From NCBI RefSeq assembly GCF_020283565.1, contig NC_060062.1:25604251-25668250 (forward strand): a stretch of DNA of 64,000 nt, written 5' to 3'. Below the pieces are notes generated by a model. The model did not search any database and had not been told where the DNA came from. It saw nothing but the letters and a program-made list of their open reading frames with translations. This document shows, piece by piece, positions 36,001 to 47,778 of this stretch (the stretch's first letter is position 1; each line of letters starts with the position of its first letter). The position numbers and the translations under genes were made by a program. Source of the DNA: Trifolium pratense (taxonomy: Eukaryota > Streptophyta > Magnoliopsida > Fabales > Fabaceae).

Positions 36001-36370
36001 GACCAATTTGCTTTGGAATTTCACCATGCAAGTTGATGTTTGTAAGGTTGAGCTCCCTGAGAAATGTTAGATTTCCCAAAGATGGTCCAAGAATACCACC
36101 CAATGTTTGATTTGTCAAACGCAAAGCAGAGACTCTCATGTGACGGCGACCACATGTAACACCCTGCCATTCACAGAAATGTAAAGACTCATTCCATGAT
36201 GGCAGAGCATCCGGTACACCGTTTGTAAGTTTTTCTTTTAAAGCAAGCAAAGCAAGCTTATCAGTCTCTGAACTCAAAGAAAGAGCAACTGTTGTTGCTA
36301 TTGGAAGGCAGTTGTAGACCAACATTTTGATAGCAAAGCATAGTAGAAAGGTCGACTTAAAAGTCATCAT
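33017..36370 (-). CDS. LRR receptor-like kinase XII, complete (gene E)
   Basis: Exons 36370-33688 and 33372-33017 flank a 315-bp intron at the family site, giving 1012 residues. It has a signal peptide (variant LPIATTVALSLSS), LRRNT with CEWQGVTC, about twenty LRRs, a transmembrane helix near 655-677 and a kinase with GTGSFGSVYKG, VVK lysine near 739, HCDVKPSN near 842 (non-RD) and DFG near 861. The second exon and intron are close to those of the gene at 51167-54488, while the ectodomain differs. Likely a plasma-membrane immune receptor; ligand unknown. No damage seen. Confidence 0.92.
33373..33687 (-). other. Intron of gene E
   Basis: 315 bp, G|GTAAGT donor and GAAAAG|AGTATGG acceptor. Long stretches match the 289-bp intron at 51523-51811, including an ATACTACAAAGGATGTGTTT segment, so these two introns share a recent ancestor. 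Confidence 0.85.
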
Positions 36371-36454
36371 TTTGCTATATATATACTACTGTTGAATTTG
36401 TATTATCGGTAACCAAATAATACCTTGTTGTTCATATGCACCTTTGAGATATGA

Positions 36455-36463
36455 ATTATAAAG
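36455..36463 (-). promoter_or_regulatory. TATA-like box of gene E
   Basis: ATTATAAAG (CTTTATAAT on the gene strand) lies about 85-93 bp before the ATG at 36370, further out than in the other copies. A TTGACTGACTT stretch near 36513 offers a W-box core. Confidence 0.3.
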
Positions 36464-36740
36464 AGGGAGAAGTATGTGAATTTGGCAAGTTGGGGAACCA
36501 ATGTCTATTCCAGTTGACTGACTTGGAATTGATAAAGATTTGAAATGTCTTTGTGGACTAACTATCATCACACAAAAATAAAAAGAAGACGTTAATTTTT
36601 TGCAAGAATCAAAAATATATTTTCTAACTATGGATTTTGCTAACAAATGTTTTAAGTAGACAAGTTAAAGAATTAAAAAAATATAAATTTGTGTTAATTT
36701 TTCTTCTTAAAAACCCTTATGAGAAATTGATTACACACAT

Positions 36741-38110
36741 GTTAAGATACTAAAGTTACGATGTTGATTGACTATTTGTAAGTGTACAATTTCGTCAATT
36801 GAGTAATAAAAGATATCGATCCTCAGGGATTGCGTGATCCTATCAAAGTCACTGTGTCTATGAACATACTAAAATTAGAACACATTTTGGGGGTTTGATT
36901 GAGTAATTTGGTTTGTAAGAAAACGTCTGGAATTCAAATAGTAGACGAGTGAGGTTGGATCATCGGAACTACCTAAGCTATAATAATCGCATGCAATCAA
37001 TTATATCGTATTGAATCACTCAAGTGTTACAACTAGATCAACAATATGATGAATCTCAATCTCTTGATAAATTCACCCTATCTTTTGTCGATACTTCTCC
37101 GATCTCTCGGATGAAATCTACCGACAACGGAGTAATTGAAAACGCGTTGATCGTGTGCTACACTCTATGTTTCAATCTCTCGACCGGAAACACTCAAATG
37201 CTTCATGAATTCATGTCGGATTCTAACTCATATTCTCATACATAATTAGAATCTAAAATCATTGCAAAGTTGATCAGAAATTGAATGCATTAAGAATAGT
37301 AATTAATGAAATAACACTTTGGTACAAGAGATTCAATACAATAGAACAGATTACATGGGATTACAAAGCCTAGTTCATCCTTAGATCCAACATCTATGAG
37401 GGATTTAGCTCCTCATGGTTTCTTGAGCAAATCCAAGCTTCAACTTCATGAGGAAAGCTCCCATGCTGCTGAATCTCTTGAATCTATCCACTCGAATGCA
37501 GGATCGGACTCCACTTGTTGCACAAGATCTCAGAAAATCAGTGATGAACTCCAAAATTTCGAACCCTTTTCCATAAAATGGCTTTTCAATATATACAGAT
37601 TGCAACCACGCCGCGCGTCAGATCCATCACGCCACGCGTGGTTGCTTCTTCCACACTACGCCGCGCGTGTAACTGCCTCACGCCGCATGTGATTAAGTCA
37701 GAGGAGAACTTGATCTTCAGCAAGTAATTACGCCGCACGTGATTGGTACCACGCCCCCGGCGTAGTTCAATTCTCCTATCACGCCGCGCGTGGCTCTTCT
37801 CACGCCGCGCGTGATGTTGACAGTGGCAACCATCTTCTGAACAGGTAAATACGCCGCGCGTGGACAGGTCCCCACGCCGCGCGTAGTTAAAGCAGGATGG
37901 AATCTTATCTTGGTGAGCTTTCTACACCGCGCGTGATGCTTGACGCCCCCAGCGTAGTGTAAATGTATGAATTCCTGCATAATTTCCTGCTTTCTTGTAA
38001 TCCAAGTAATCTTGCTTATGAGTTGATTTCTCTTGGTTTATTCATTAAAAACCTATAAAACAAGTCTAATGTTCCTTAAATAAGCATGGATATGAGAGTG
38101 TGACGATACG
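36741..38110. repeat. Unclassified repeat with CG-rich palindrome array
   Basis: The left part (36770-36840) has a TGTAAGTGTACAATTTCGTC segment that I associate with dispersed legume repeats. The right end has GTGTGACGATACGTCATCA near 38098. In between there are no recognisable protein domains; the open frames look accidental. The 37608-37955 interior is described separately. The element class is unknown to me. Confidence 0.35.
37608..37955. repeat. Twelve ACGCCGCGCGT palindromes in six pairs
   Basis: Motif starts are at 37608, 37629, 37658, 37680, 37730, 37751, 37781, 37802, 37851, 37874, 37924 and 37943. Spacing within pairs is 19-23 bp, close to two helical turns. Pairs are separated by about 29-30 or 49-50 bp. 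Most copies are ACGCCGCGCGT; two are ACGCCCCC-GCGT variants that keep the half-site ends. This is regular enough to suggest a protein-binding array rather than coding DNA. Confidence 0.8.
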
Positions 38111-38873
38111 TCATCAAATGTCTCTTTTTATCTTCTTATATCTTATGTATTGTATTATAAGCTTGTATACACAAGCAAACCCTAAACCTAATTTGTTTTT
38201 CCTCCACTTTTATCTTGCAATTTTTATTAAAAAATAATACAAATTTCTCTTGAGTAGGATTCGAACCCCCGCTCCTCCAATGCAAGGCAATATTTTCAAC
38301 CACTATGACAAATATACCAATTGTGATTAAAATTATGTGCAATAATTGATAAGCACCATCGATTTTCATAGGAAAGATTTCATACAACAATTAAACACAA
38401 TCAAATTATATTGCACAGTTTAAACAATTAAAAACCGATAATTAGAAATCTAGCAAATCATCAAATCATATATTTTCTTAGTGTTTTATTTTTTGAAAAA
38501 ATTTACATTTTTTTATCCTAATTCAATATTTTTTACTAATTAACTAAACATGTTAACCATTTTATTAGTTTCTTTTTTTAGGGAAATAAAAAAATTATTG
38601 GACTTAAAAGATAATTTTTTTTAACTAAACATGCTAAGGAAAATATTTCTTTTTTTATGTCTTTCTGAACTTAAAAGTTTGTTCATGTTGAGGAGTATGG
38701 TTGATCGTATTACTGCAAATATATATCAAATGTGATATTTATGCAAATAGTAGTTGACTCCAGATATATATCAACGTGACTATATTATTAATTACGAAAA
38801 ATCACTGATTCACATTTGTTTATTTTGCTAACAACGTATCTTAACCTTTCCGGATCAAAGAAAATTCTTTTCT
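38111..38873. other. AT-rich spacer
   Basis: No gene recognised. A segment near 38250-38310 (GGATTCGAACCCCCGCTCC) looks like a degenerate tRNA-like or SINE B-box region on the minus strand, but no A box or target duplication could be assigned. Confidence 0.35.
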
Positions 38874-39127
38874 GAATGGGTTTTGGGTGTTGGCGATGGA
38901 GAAATTGAAGATGACAACGAAGATGATTTAGAACTTGGCATTCCATCAGATTTATTGATTCCAAATTCAGGTGGTCCTCTTGCTTCTATCGTCGAAAGCA
39001 CATATCCCCAACTTTTACAAAACATGAACGATATAACGTATTTCCAAAATAGAGCTATATTAGCTCCTAAAAATTCAATAGTCGACACAATAAATAATTA
39101 TATGTTGGATTTAATTCCTGCGTCAAG
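38874..39127 (+). pseudogene. Helitron helicase fragment 1
   Basis: It codes for VGDGEIEDDNEDDLELGIPS, then a STYPQLLQNMND segment and YFQNRAILAPKNSIVDTINN. This is the C-terminal part of the Pif1-like helicase of plant Helitrons, where a YFQ-RAILAPTN block precedes the last helicase motifs. It ends shortly after NNYMLDLIP, with no downstream motifs attached. It is a separate relic from the homologous piece at 40437-40690. Confidence 0.65.
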
Positions 39128-40436
39128 TTTGCTTGGTAAAACCAAATTTTAGCAATGCAAAACCAAATTTTCAATTTCCATTTATACCATGGCTATTATG
39201 TTTCAAATAATAATTAGACATTAATGATGATGAAAACAATTTGAAGCATATTGTATCCTTATCATTTTAGCTCATATTTATAGTCACAATTAGAATGAAA
39301 AGGAAAAAAAAAAAAAAACTATTGATGTAAAAATTCTTTGTGGAGCATCACACTTATATATATTATCAAAGAATATCATTCATACTAACACCTTTTACAA
39401 TATTGACATCAAAAAAAAAATTCTTTTCACATTTCAATGACTGATGTTAACAGCTTCATCACACTTACACTTAATTTACTCAGATGTGTGCATCAATTTT
39501 CATTCTGTTTTGTGATTTATCATCTTTATTTCTGAAATCGATATTGTTTCAAAATTTTATGCTAACTTTATTGATTATTATATATATTTAAACAGGTTCT
39601 TTGAATCTCAATCCTTTATCTGATCAGGAGAAGTTGGTTAATGAATTACAAGTTAAATATCGGACCTACTGCGTTGAGTTTTGAGTAACCGAAGTTAGTA
39701 CAATTCTAAATTTTTTATTAGATTTTTTTTACTATAATTCTCAATGTTGTTCTATTCTAAATTCTATTGTGTGTTATTTTTATAGGGTGCATGCATGCTA
39801 ACAATACAGTTTACGTGTTTTTATCTTTTGATACGATTCATATAAAAATGTGATACTGAATATTTCAAATAATTTCACACACAACACAATTCATGATTTT
39901 GTATTTAGTTAGTGATTAGCTCTTTGTGTTTCATTTAATATGACTTTTTATTTATGTTTTTTTTTTTTGAAATGGCTAATATTATATAAACTGAAAAGTG
40001 TTGTAGCACAAGGGATGCTAAAAACACTATAGGTTACAGAGGAGAAAAAAAATTGAAAAACCTGATATACAAAATCAAGGGCATCAACCACTAAAATTTC
40101 AAAAAGCTATACCAATAAGTCATATCCAAACCGACAATGTATATACAAACCACTGCCCTGCAATATCAGAGACGAGACAACAAAACTTTTGATTTATGCG
40201 TACTTTTATATTGAAGAAACACGAACTTTTGAAAAAAAATTGTAGCTACATATTGATATTGGTATGTATCCAGTTGCACTTTACCGTTCATTGCTATAAA
40301 TTAGGTTTTGCTTATATGAATTTAACCAGAATTTCAGGTGAAACTCAAAAATCTCTTTTGCTAAAATTTCTATTATGTGTTGTTTTATAGGGTGCAGTGA
40401 TGCTTCCAAAAATGTTGGAGGGTCTCATATTGGATT

Positions 40437-41223
40437 TTGGGAATTGGTGGTAGAAACATTGGAGACATAGATGATGTTGACATTAACCTGCGTATTCCAG
40501 ATGATATTCTGATATCAAGCTCAGATGATCTAATTGTTACTGTCATATATCCATCTATAATTGACAATATGAAAGATCCTATATTTTTTCATGATAGAGC
40601 CATATTTACTCCAAAAAAATTTATTGTTGACTTGATTAATGAGTACATGTTGTCATTGATAGACGGTGAAGAGAAAGTATATATTTGAGCTACGATTCTC
40701 CAGAAAATTATAATTCTGGTTTCGACAGGCCGGATGATATACACATTCCCGAATTTTTAAATACAATTACCTGTTCGAGCCTTCCAAATCATAGGTTAAA
40801 ATTGAAAGTTGGAGTTCATGTTATGTTGTTGAGAAATATGGATATCCAGCTCATGGGTTGTGCAATGGAACTCGGTTGATTGTTACAAAGATGAGACAAT
40901 TTATTATAGAAGGAAAAATAATATAAGGAAGCAACATAGGCGACAAAATTTATATTTCCAGATTATCCTTAACACCATCTGACGTCAGAATCCCTTTCAA
41001 ATTTCAACGTCGGTAGTTTCCTATCGCTGTTTCATTTGTCATGACTATTAACAAGAGTCAGGGTCAGTCACTGAAAAATGTTGGAGTGTATCTTCCGCAA
41101 TCAGTATTTTTGCATGGTCAGTTATACGTTGGTGTGTCAAGAGTTACATCGAGAAATGGTTTGAAGATTTTAATCGTTGATGATGACGGCAACCTTAAAT
41201 ATCACTTCAAATGTCGTTTATAA
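40437..41223 (+). pseudogene. Helitron helicase fragment 2, frameshifted
   Basis: Segment one repeats the same region as fragment 1 (INLRIPDDILI, then FFHDRAIFTPKKFIVDLINE). After a frameshift near 40685 it continues SYDSPENYN, PEFLNTITCS and LKLKVGVHVMLLRNMD. Another break near 40880 is followed by [20 protein letters not shown] and [20 protein letters not shown] to a stop at 41221-41223. These are the last motifs of the Rep/Hel protein. The Helitron 3' terminus follows 156 bp later. The Rep nickase is absent. Confidence 0.75.
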
Positions 41224-41379
41224 GGAAATTTTCTGTAATTTGTAGTATTGTTTGTACTTTCATATTTATGTAAGTTGATAGAAATAAATTAGACAATAAA
41301 TATTTTCGATTTCTATGCGTATGAATTACTTTGTTTATTAGTCAAAATTGATATAATATTATTGATCTATAATTATTGA

Positions 41380-41409
41380 CCCGTGCGAACGCACGGGCAT
41401 GTTGACTAG
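41380..41409 (+). mobile_element. Helitron 3' terminus
   Basis: A perfect 8-bp stem CCCGTGCG/CGCACGGG with an AA loop is followed 8 bases later by CTAG at 41406-41409, then host T. The hairpin plus CTRR-type end is the Helitron 3' signature, and the helicase remnant just upstream agrees. The 5' TC end was not located; it probably lies before 38.9 kb or between the two helicase pieces. Confidence 0.75.
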
Positions 41410-41479
41410 TAGTAGATAAATTCAGTGTAACCTATAGGCGATATTGCATCGTAAATGAATAAGTCACATAAAAAATTAA

Positions 41480-42421
41480 GGGTAAATAGGATTTTACCCC
41501 CTGCAAAATAGGTCAGTTTTGCGTTACCCCTCTACAATTTTTTTTTTGTGATTACCCCCTGTAAAATGAAGATTCCATCATTTACCCCCCTCAGTCGATA
41601 ACATGGATGCTGACTGGACAAAATTGATGACATGGCACGTACAAGTGGAATTAATTTATTTTATATTTATTTTTTTATTGTCAATTCATTAATGAATGTA
41701 TAATTATTATTTTTTTAATTAAAAAAAACTGGAAAAAAAAGAGAAAAAAACGATAGTAATTGGGGTTGAAGGTTCATCTTCTTCAATATTGCTATAATTT
41801 CATCCTTCTCTCCAAAAAAATCAACAACAACAAAAGTTATCCCCTCTCTAGGAAAAGAAAAATCAATCAACACACCAATATACTCAACACCTAAATCTTC
41901 ATCACTTACTTATTCATCATCTTCAAACCCAAATCTTCATCACTCTTTGGAAAGTTTAAATTTTTTGTTACTTTGGCTTAGTTTTGTATCGTATATATAG
42001 TTGTGGTTATAGAAGAGAAATAATTTAGGGTTGTTAATAAGATGTGAAATTTGAGAGAAATTTGGGTAAGAAGATTTTGTTGATTGTGTGGGATTTGATT
42101 TGTGATTACACTGAGAAGAAGAAGAAGAATGTTTATAAATAAATTCTATTAACAATTTTTTTTAATTTCTTTTTCTTTTTGAAAAATTAATAATTATATT
42201 AAGTTATTTATCTACATGGCACAAAAACTTTAATAAAAAATGAATGAAAAGCCACACATGCATCCCACGTCATCAATTTTGTCCAGTCAACATCCATGTT
42301 GTCGACTGAGGGGGGTAAATGATGGAATCTTCATTTTACAGGGGGTAATCATAAAAAAAAAATTTGCAGGGGGATAACGCAAAACTGACCTATTTTGCAG
42401 GGGGTAAAACCCTATTTACCC
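41480..42421. mobile_element. Mutator-like MITE with long inverted repeats
   Basis: The 942-bp element has about 160-bp near-perfect inverted repeats, starting GGGTAAATAGG-TTTTACCCC. AAAAATTAA flanks it at 41471-41479 and 42422-42430, a clean 9-bp duplication. The middle (41640-42240) is CT-rich, leader-like DNA (CTTCTTCAATATTGC, TCTTCATCACTC) that may be captured from a host gene; no protein is recognised. Confidence 0.85.
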
Positions 42422-42608
42422 AAAAATTAATTCAAAAATGAAATGAGGGACCAAAATTTAGAATAAAGGTAAATTGGGGAAAAAAACTGATTTGTAAAAT
42501 AAGGGACCGAACTTTTTTTTTCCTGAAAATAAGGGCACCAAAAATTATTTAAACCAAAAATAAAAGATGAGTACCATCCCTTTTTAAGTGTTGCTTTTAA
42601 CCACTCCC

Positions 42609-43166
42609 TATGAAGTACGAACACGGACACGCCGACACTGTTAATGTAAAAATCATAGGACAACGACACTGCTATATATTTATAAAAAATCCAAATTGAT
42701 AATCAAAATATATACTTGTGCATCAAAGTTGAGCAAATTATTTCATTCAGAAAAAGTTTTAAAACAAGATACGTTAGTATTTAACATTTATTTATTCATC
42801 TACTATGGAAAAAAAACTGAAAATATTGCAATCGAAATGTAATCTCTGTAATCTATATTTGATAAGTATTGTCGTTTCGACACATTTATAACCCTTATAA
42901 GATGTCTTATATGTTTCTAAGAAGAGTAGAAACAAAGAAAAATAATTTCTTTTAGAACACTTGTCCGACACATGTTGCATGAGTGTCTTACAGGTGTCAA
43001 ACATCAACCTTAATTAGGAGTGTCGGAGTAAAGGAAAAAATAATTTTTTTGGGACACTTATTTGAGCGATCCGAGACATGTTGGAAGAGTGTCATACGAG
43101 TGTCGAACACCGACACGTGTCCAACACCGCGACACGCCTAATCATAGAGGTGTCTGTGCTTTATAG
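42609..43166. mobile_element. Probable MITE with GTGTCGGACAC-type content
   Basis: Ends TATGAAGTACGAACACGGACAC and CTGTGCTTTATAG are imperfect inverted repeats. The flanks ACCACTCCC and ACCACTGCA (42600-42608, 43167-43175) may be a decayed 9-bp duplication. The interior repeats GTGTC and GACAC words. Such elements are familiar in plant genomes, but the class assignment is tentative. Confidence 0.45.
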
Positions 43167-43663
43167 ACCACTGCACACATGTCAATGTGCAATTTTGATA
43201 ACTAATATATTTAATTATTTATTATAAAAAATTTATATTTTGAAAATATTCATCGAGACAAATTGAACAATATTTTTTTTTATCATCACAATATTTTATT
43301 TGTTAACATTTGTTTTTATATATTAATAAAAATTTATGGTCAAAACAGATTATGTGAATAATGCAAAGTGGTAAAAAAACGGCACTTAAAAAGGAATAGA
43401 AGAAGTATTTTTTTAGGAGATTTTTTTCCCCGAATTTTAGTTTTTGCCCGTGAATAAAAATTCCGGAATGCATTTTCCGAAATTTTTGTAGTTCAAACAT
43501 GGAAAAGACGTTCTGAAGTTTTATTCAAGGCAAAAGAAATTCAAAAAACACGTTCCAAAATTTTAATTCAAAAGCAAAAATAAAATTCAGCAGGAGAAAA
43601 GAGACATGGGCAAGTGAAAAATTCTAATCCTCAAGCTAACTCTAGCCCAATGGACAAGTTGGG

Positions 43664-43914
43664 GATGTTTTCTCTCTCCACCCCCGTGACTCTTTTATAC
43701 CCCAATATTCCAATTTTGCACTTCCAAAAAACTTCGGTTCGCAGAAACCAAATTTTTTCTAGTACAAATTCAGAGAAAATTTCGGTTTTTATAAACCGAA
43801 ATTTGTTTTCAAGGAAAAAAAAAACTTTGATTTCTATAAACCGAAGTTTTTTGCAAGAAAAAAATTGGAAATTCAGAGGATAAGAGAATCACGGGGGTGG
43901 GGAGAAAAAACATC
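43664..43914. mobile_element. Mutator-like MITE (9-bp target duplication)
   Basis: The 251-bp element starts GATGTTTTCTCTCTCCACCC and ends in the inverted counterpart. CAAGTTGGG flanks it at 43655-43663 and 43915-43923. The interior has TTCGGTT/AACCGAA words like the element at 31730-32174. It splits a spacer repeat that is uninterrupted at 5530, 47343 and 48745. Confidence 0.85.
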
Positions 43915-44405
43915 CAAGTTGGGGGAGTCGTTGGGGCCATGGGTTGTTGGGTTGACCGACTTGGAATGAAAGACTTGACTTTAAAAATTAAATGTTTCAT
44001 TGAATTTGATAGTGATTATTGGAGGACAACACACAAATTGTTAATGAGCTTATTAGTTACTCATTTTTGTTTCTTTATCAAATTTGATAAAGGCTTTAGG
44101 AAGTTTAGAGGAGAGAAGAGGACTTATCAAAAGTAAAAGAAGAAGAAGAGGCTTTAGAAAATAATGAAAGAGAAATAGAAATAAGGATATTTATTTTAGC
44201 TAGTGGGGGAATTTATTTTTCATAAAATATAAAATTCATATAATATTATGAACCTCAAAATATAAAAATTGGTGGAAGATTTTGGAGGATTTATAAAGAT
44301 TTTTGAAAGGTGACTACTTCTATACCCTTACATAAATATTATTTTATTCCTATGTGTCGAGCAACTTAATTCTCCCCTTATTAGCTTGGGAATCTTTCAT
44401 TCTCA

Positions 44406-45158
44406 CACTAGTACAGAAAACACTTTTTACATCTGGCCAAAACCTAATTTTACATCTGAACCCAGTCAGAGGTAGACGTACAAGATGTAGTAAGTTTACG
44501 CTTTTTACATCTGACATTCGCCAGATGTAAAATTATCCCCTTTTACCTCTGTTCTCGTGTTTCAGCTGACCAATTTTTTTTTAAATTAAATTAGACCTTT
44601 TACATCTGACCAAGTCACAAGATGTGAAATAGTAACTTTATTTAATTTTTTATTTTTTCAAAATCTGCGGTTTTTTTTTTTTTATATATTTTAAATCCTA
44701 TTTTGTAATTAAAAAAAACCAAAATAGCATTACAATTCAACATTCAACCAAAATACAATTACATTCAACCAAGTCATTACAATTCAAATAAAATACCAAG
44801 TCTTACAATTCAAGCAAAATACCAACTCATTCATCCAAAATGTTATAACATTCAAGCAAAATACAAGTCATTACAATTCAAAACATCATAATTAATGTGA
44901 ATCCATTGTAACATCACACAAATTAACCTAGCTAGCTCCTAAGCCTCATCATCGGCAACATCCTAATTACAAGATTGTCACCGCGTTTAGTTATGCTTCT
45001 GGTACAATTAAGCCAGATGTAAAAAGTCTTGTCTATTTATTTTTCACATCTGTGGACATTGAAACCAGATGAAAAGACTACTCGATATAGCATTTTACAT
45101 CTGACATATGCTCGTCAGATATAAACTACTTGTGTAATATGTCATATTTGTACTAGTG
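44406..45158. mobile_element. Short CACTA element with TTTTACATCTG repeats
   Basis: Ends are CACTAGTACA and its complement TGTACTAGTG, 753 bp apart. Flanking trinucleotides TCA and CCA would be a 3-bp duplication with one change. Multiple TTTTACATCTG motifs occur at both ends in inverted sense. No transposase. Confidence 0.7.
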
Positions 45159-46328
45159 CCATCAGTTTTATGTGTAACTGCATGTCCCTCCACTACTCAT
45201 GCACGATTATCACATATAGCATTTACTTTAAAAAAAAAATTAATTAAATATTTATTAAATTAAAAATGAAATGTTCCCAAGAATTTAAAATACTATCCAA
45301 ACACATTTTTTTATTAATGCCCGGGAATAAAATTCCCGGGCCATGATATTCCAAGAAATAATTTTCCTAAAAGAAATTTTGAATCGATGAAACAAACGCC
45401 CCCTAAAATGAAGTGAACTAATTTTGGCTTGGAATTTTGAATTTTGAATTTTGAATTTTGTACTCTCAATCTTGTTACATGATATCGTACCTCAATTTGT
45501 TTCAAAAACTTGCATATTGTTTTAAATAGAATGCATCAAGATTTTACATGTGTAAAAATAAATTAAAATTGTGTTTCTAATTATTTATACATGTGGTTGA
45601 GATGAAACAGACCTTTCCAATCATATATCTCCAAACGTAGCAATTAGAGACCACATGACTTATAGATAACCTGATCAATAGAAGCCAGAGGATATATATA
45701 TATATGATAGACCATGACTTTTTTTTTTCCACAAAATTATACTCCGTCCGTAGGAAGAGTTATATAGTAGTAGAAATGAAATATACATATTCACCAAAAA
45801 AAAAAAAAATGAAATATACATAATTGTTCCCAAATTTTAACTCAACCAGCAAAAATGCTGAAATTGTACGTTAGGTCGAATAACCGAAGTTTGAAATTCG
45901 GTCCTATCATTTGTTATGAATTTCCAATAACTATTATTTTATTTTATTTTTTGTACTATTATATTTAGTTTTTGGTCTTTTTCTCACCTCATATATCTTT
46001 AGATTTTATTTTTTATTCAAATTTATAATAAATATAGAGATTGTAGTTAATTCCAACTGAAGGGAATAATGAATTGTTATTTTCTCTATACAAATTTTAA
46101 TTACTTGACCGGAATGAGTTATAATAAAAATTGACCTCATTTTTTGAAATGAAATATAAATAAAGAGTAGTTTGATTTTTTTTTAATAGACGAAATGATA
46201 AAATTATTATAAATTCATACACATAAGTAGAGTAGTCAGGATTAAAATTCCGATTATAGTATCCGGCCTAAATAGACTACTTCATTAGTAGTTTCTATTC
46301 ATTAGACATCACGGAACAGATTCATTAG
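45159..46328. other. AT-rich intergenic region
   Basis: It holds a GAATTTT x4 minisatellite at 45432-45460, a degenerate CTCCGTCCGTAGGAAGAG Stowaway-like piece near 45744, and no recognised gene. Confidence 0.5.
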
Positions 46329-46337
46329 TTACGAGAA

Positions 46338-46550
46338 GATAATTTATCTTCAGGCCCCAGTCTTTTGCTTTTCACTCCTTGGATTTATTTTTTTGCCCTT
46401 CAATAAAAAAAATTTGGATTTGTGTTTACCGAATTTTTCCTGAATTTGAACTACAAAAAACTTCGATTTCTGCGAACCGATTTTTTTTAAGAGCAAAATT
46501 GGATTTTCGGAGATTAAAAAGAAACACAGGTGGCCTAAAGAGAAATTATC
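46338..46550. mobile_element. Mutator-like MITE (9-bp target duplication)
   Basis: A 213-bp element with ends GATAATTT-TCTT-AGGCC and the inverted counterpart. TTACGAGAA flanks it at 46329-46337 and 46551-46559. The interior has CTTCGATTTCTGCGAACCGA, linking it to the GATGTTTTCTC family. Confidence 0.8.
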
Positions 46551-46639
46551 TTACGAGAATATACGCGTGCACAGGGTGATCCCCACCAAAAGTTAGATTC
46601 CACATATATGATATGACAGAATCCAAACTCCATGCTCCA

Positions 46640-47715
46640 TAGGGGTGTAAGCGGATCAGAAAAATCCACTTGAACCGACGATCCAAACCAATTCAGTTCA
46701 GCTCATTTGATTCACGAACTAACTTTTTTTTCTGGGCTACACCACCAATTTAATCTGGTTCGAGAGAGTCAATCTGACATCAAGTGGTTCACGAGCTGAC
46801 TTGATTATATATATAACACTTCAAAATATATTTTTAAATAACCCTTCAAAAATGATTTTAAATTTATATATTTGATTTTATACATTTATATTTATAGGAT
46901 TGATTTTTTTTTACAGATATATAATTAATTTTATATATTTAGATAATTGATAATATATATATAATACTTTAAAGAAACTAAGACAAACACTTAACAATAA
47001 TAGAAAATGGAAAATAAATAGAAAAATAATTCATGTCGAACTCTTGAGTTGAGTTTCGAGTTGAAAATGAACTGAACATGAACTGAACCTAATTAATGAG
47101 CCGAAGCAAACTGCTTGTGAACTCTTAACGAGCCAAACTCGAGCTTAAAAAAGAGTTCGTGTCAAACTAATTCTTATTGAGTCAAATCGAGTTCAGACAG
47201 GTTCGATTCGGCTCGACTCATTTCCAGCCATAGATGATCTATATGATCAAATAAACTTCTAATATAACAATAGATTTTATAAATTTCGTTATAATAATAT
47301 TCGTAATCTGTACATGTGAAGTCTTTCACGATAGAATTGACCTATCCTCAAGCTAACTTTAGTCCAATGGACAAGTTTGGGAGTCGTTGGGGACCATGAC
47401 TTGGGTTGACTGACTTTGGATTGAAAGACTTGATAATAATTATCGGAAGACAACACACAAATGGTTAATGCTACTTTGTTTCTTTATCAAAGTTTATTAC
47501 AGGTCGGTTTGTATTAACTTATTTTTGAACTTGTACAAAACAATTTATACAAATAAATAAAGTTTTATGTTAATTTATATGTTTCCACTAACAAAAACTA
47601 AATTTTTATAAGCTATTTTTTTCATAAACTACATTGACAAACTTATAATAATATATGAAAACTTATTTATTTGAGTAGCATAAGCTCAAATATAAGCTGA
47701 TCAAAACGGGCCCTA
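46640..47715. repeat. Paralogous intergenic block, copy 2
   Basis: It matches 4545-5880 over most of its length but lacks the MITE at 4876-5205; the empty site is TAA at 46979-46981. It adds a few CGAACTC-type repeats near 47060-47120. A fragment of the TTAGGTACT MITE family in reverse sense lies just after it (47713-47752). Confidence 0.7.
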
Positions 47716-47778
47716 ATAGATATTTAATAAGTACCATGAGTACCTAATAGGTACTACGCAATTATTTTCTTATCTCAC

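Noticed and set aside
37396..37692. Open frame of 98 codons running into the CG-rich array
   Set aside because: Composition changes abruptly inside the frame, there is no domain, and the palindromes explain its openness.
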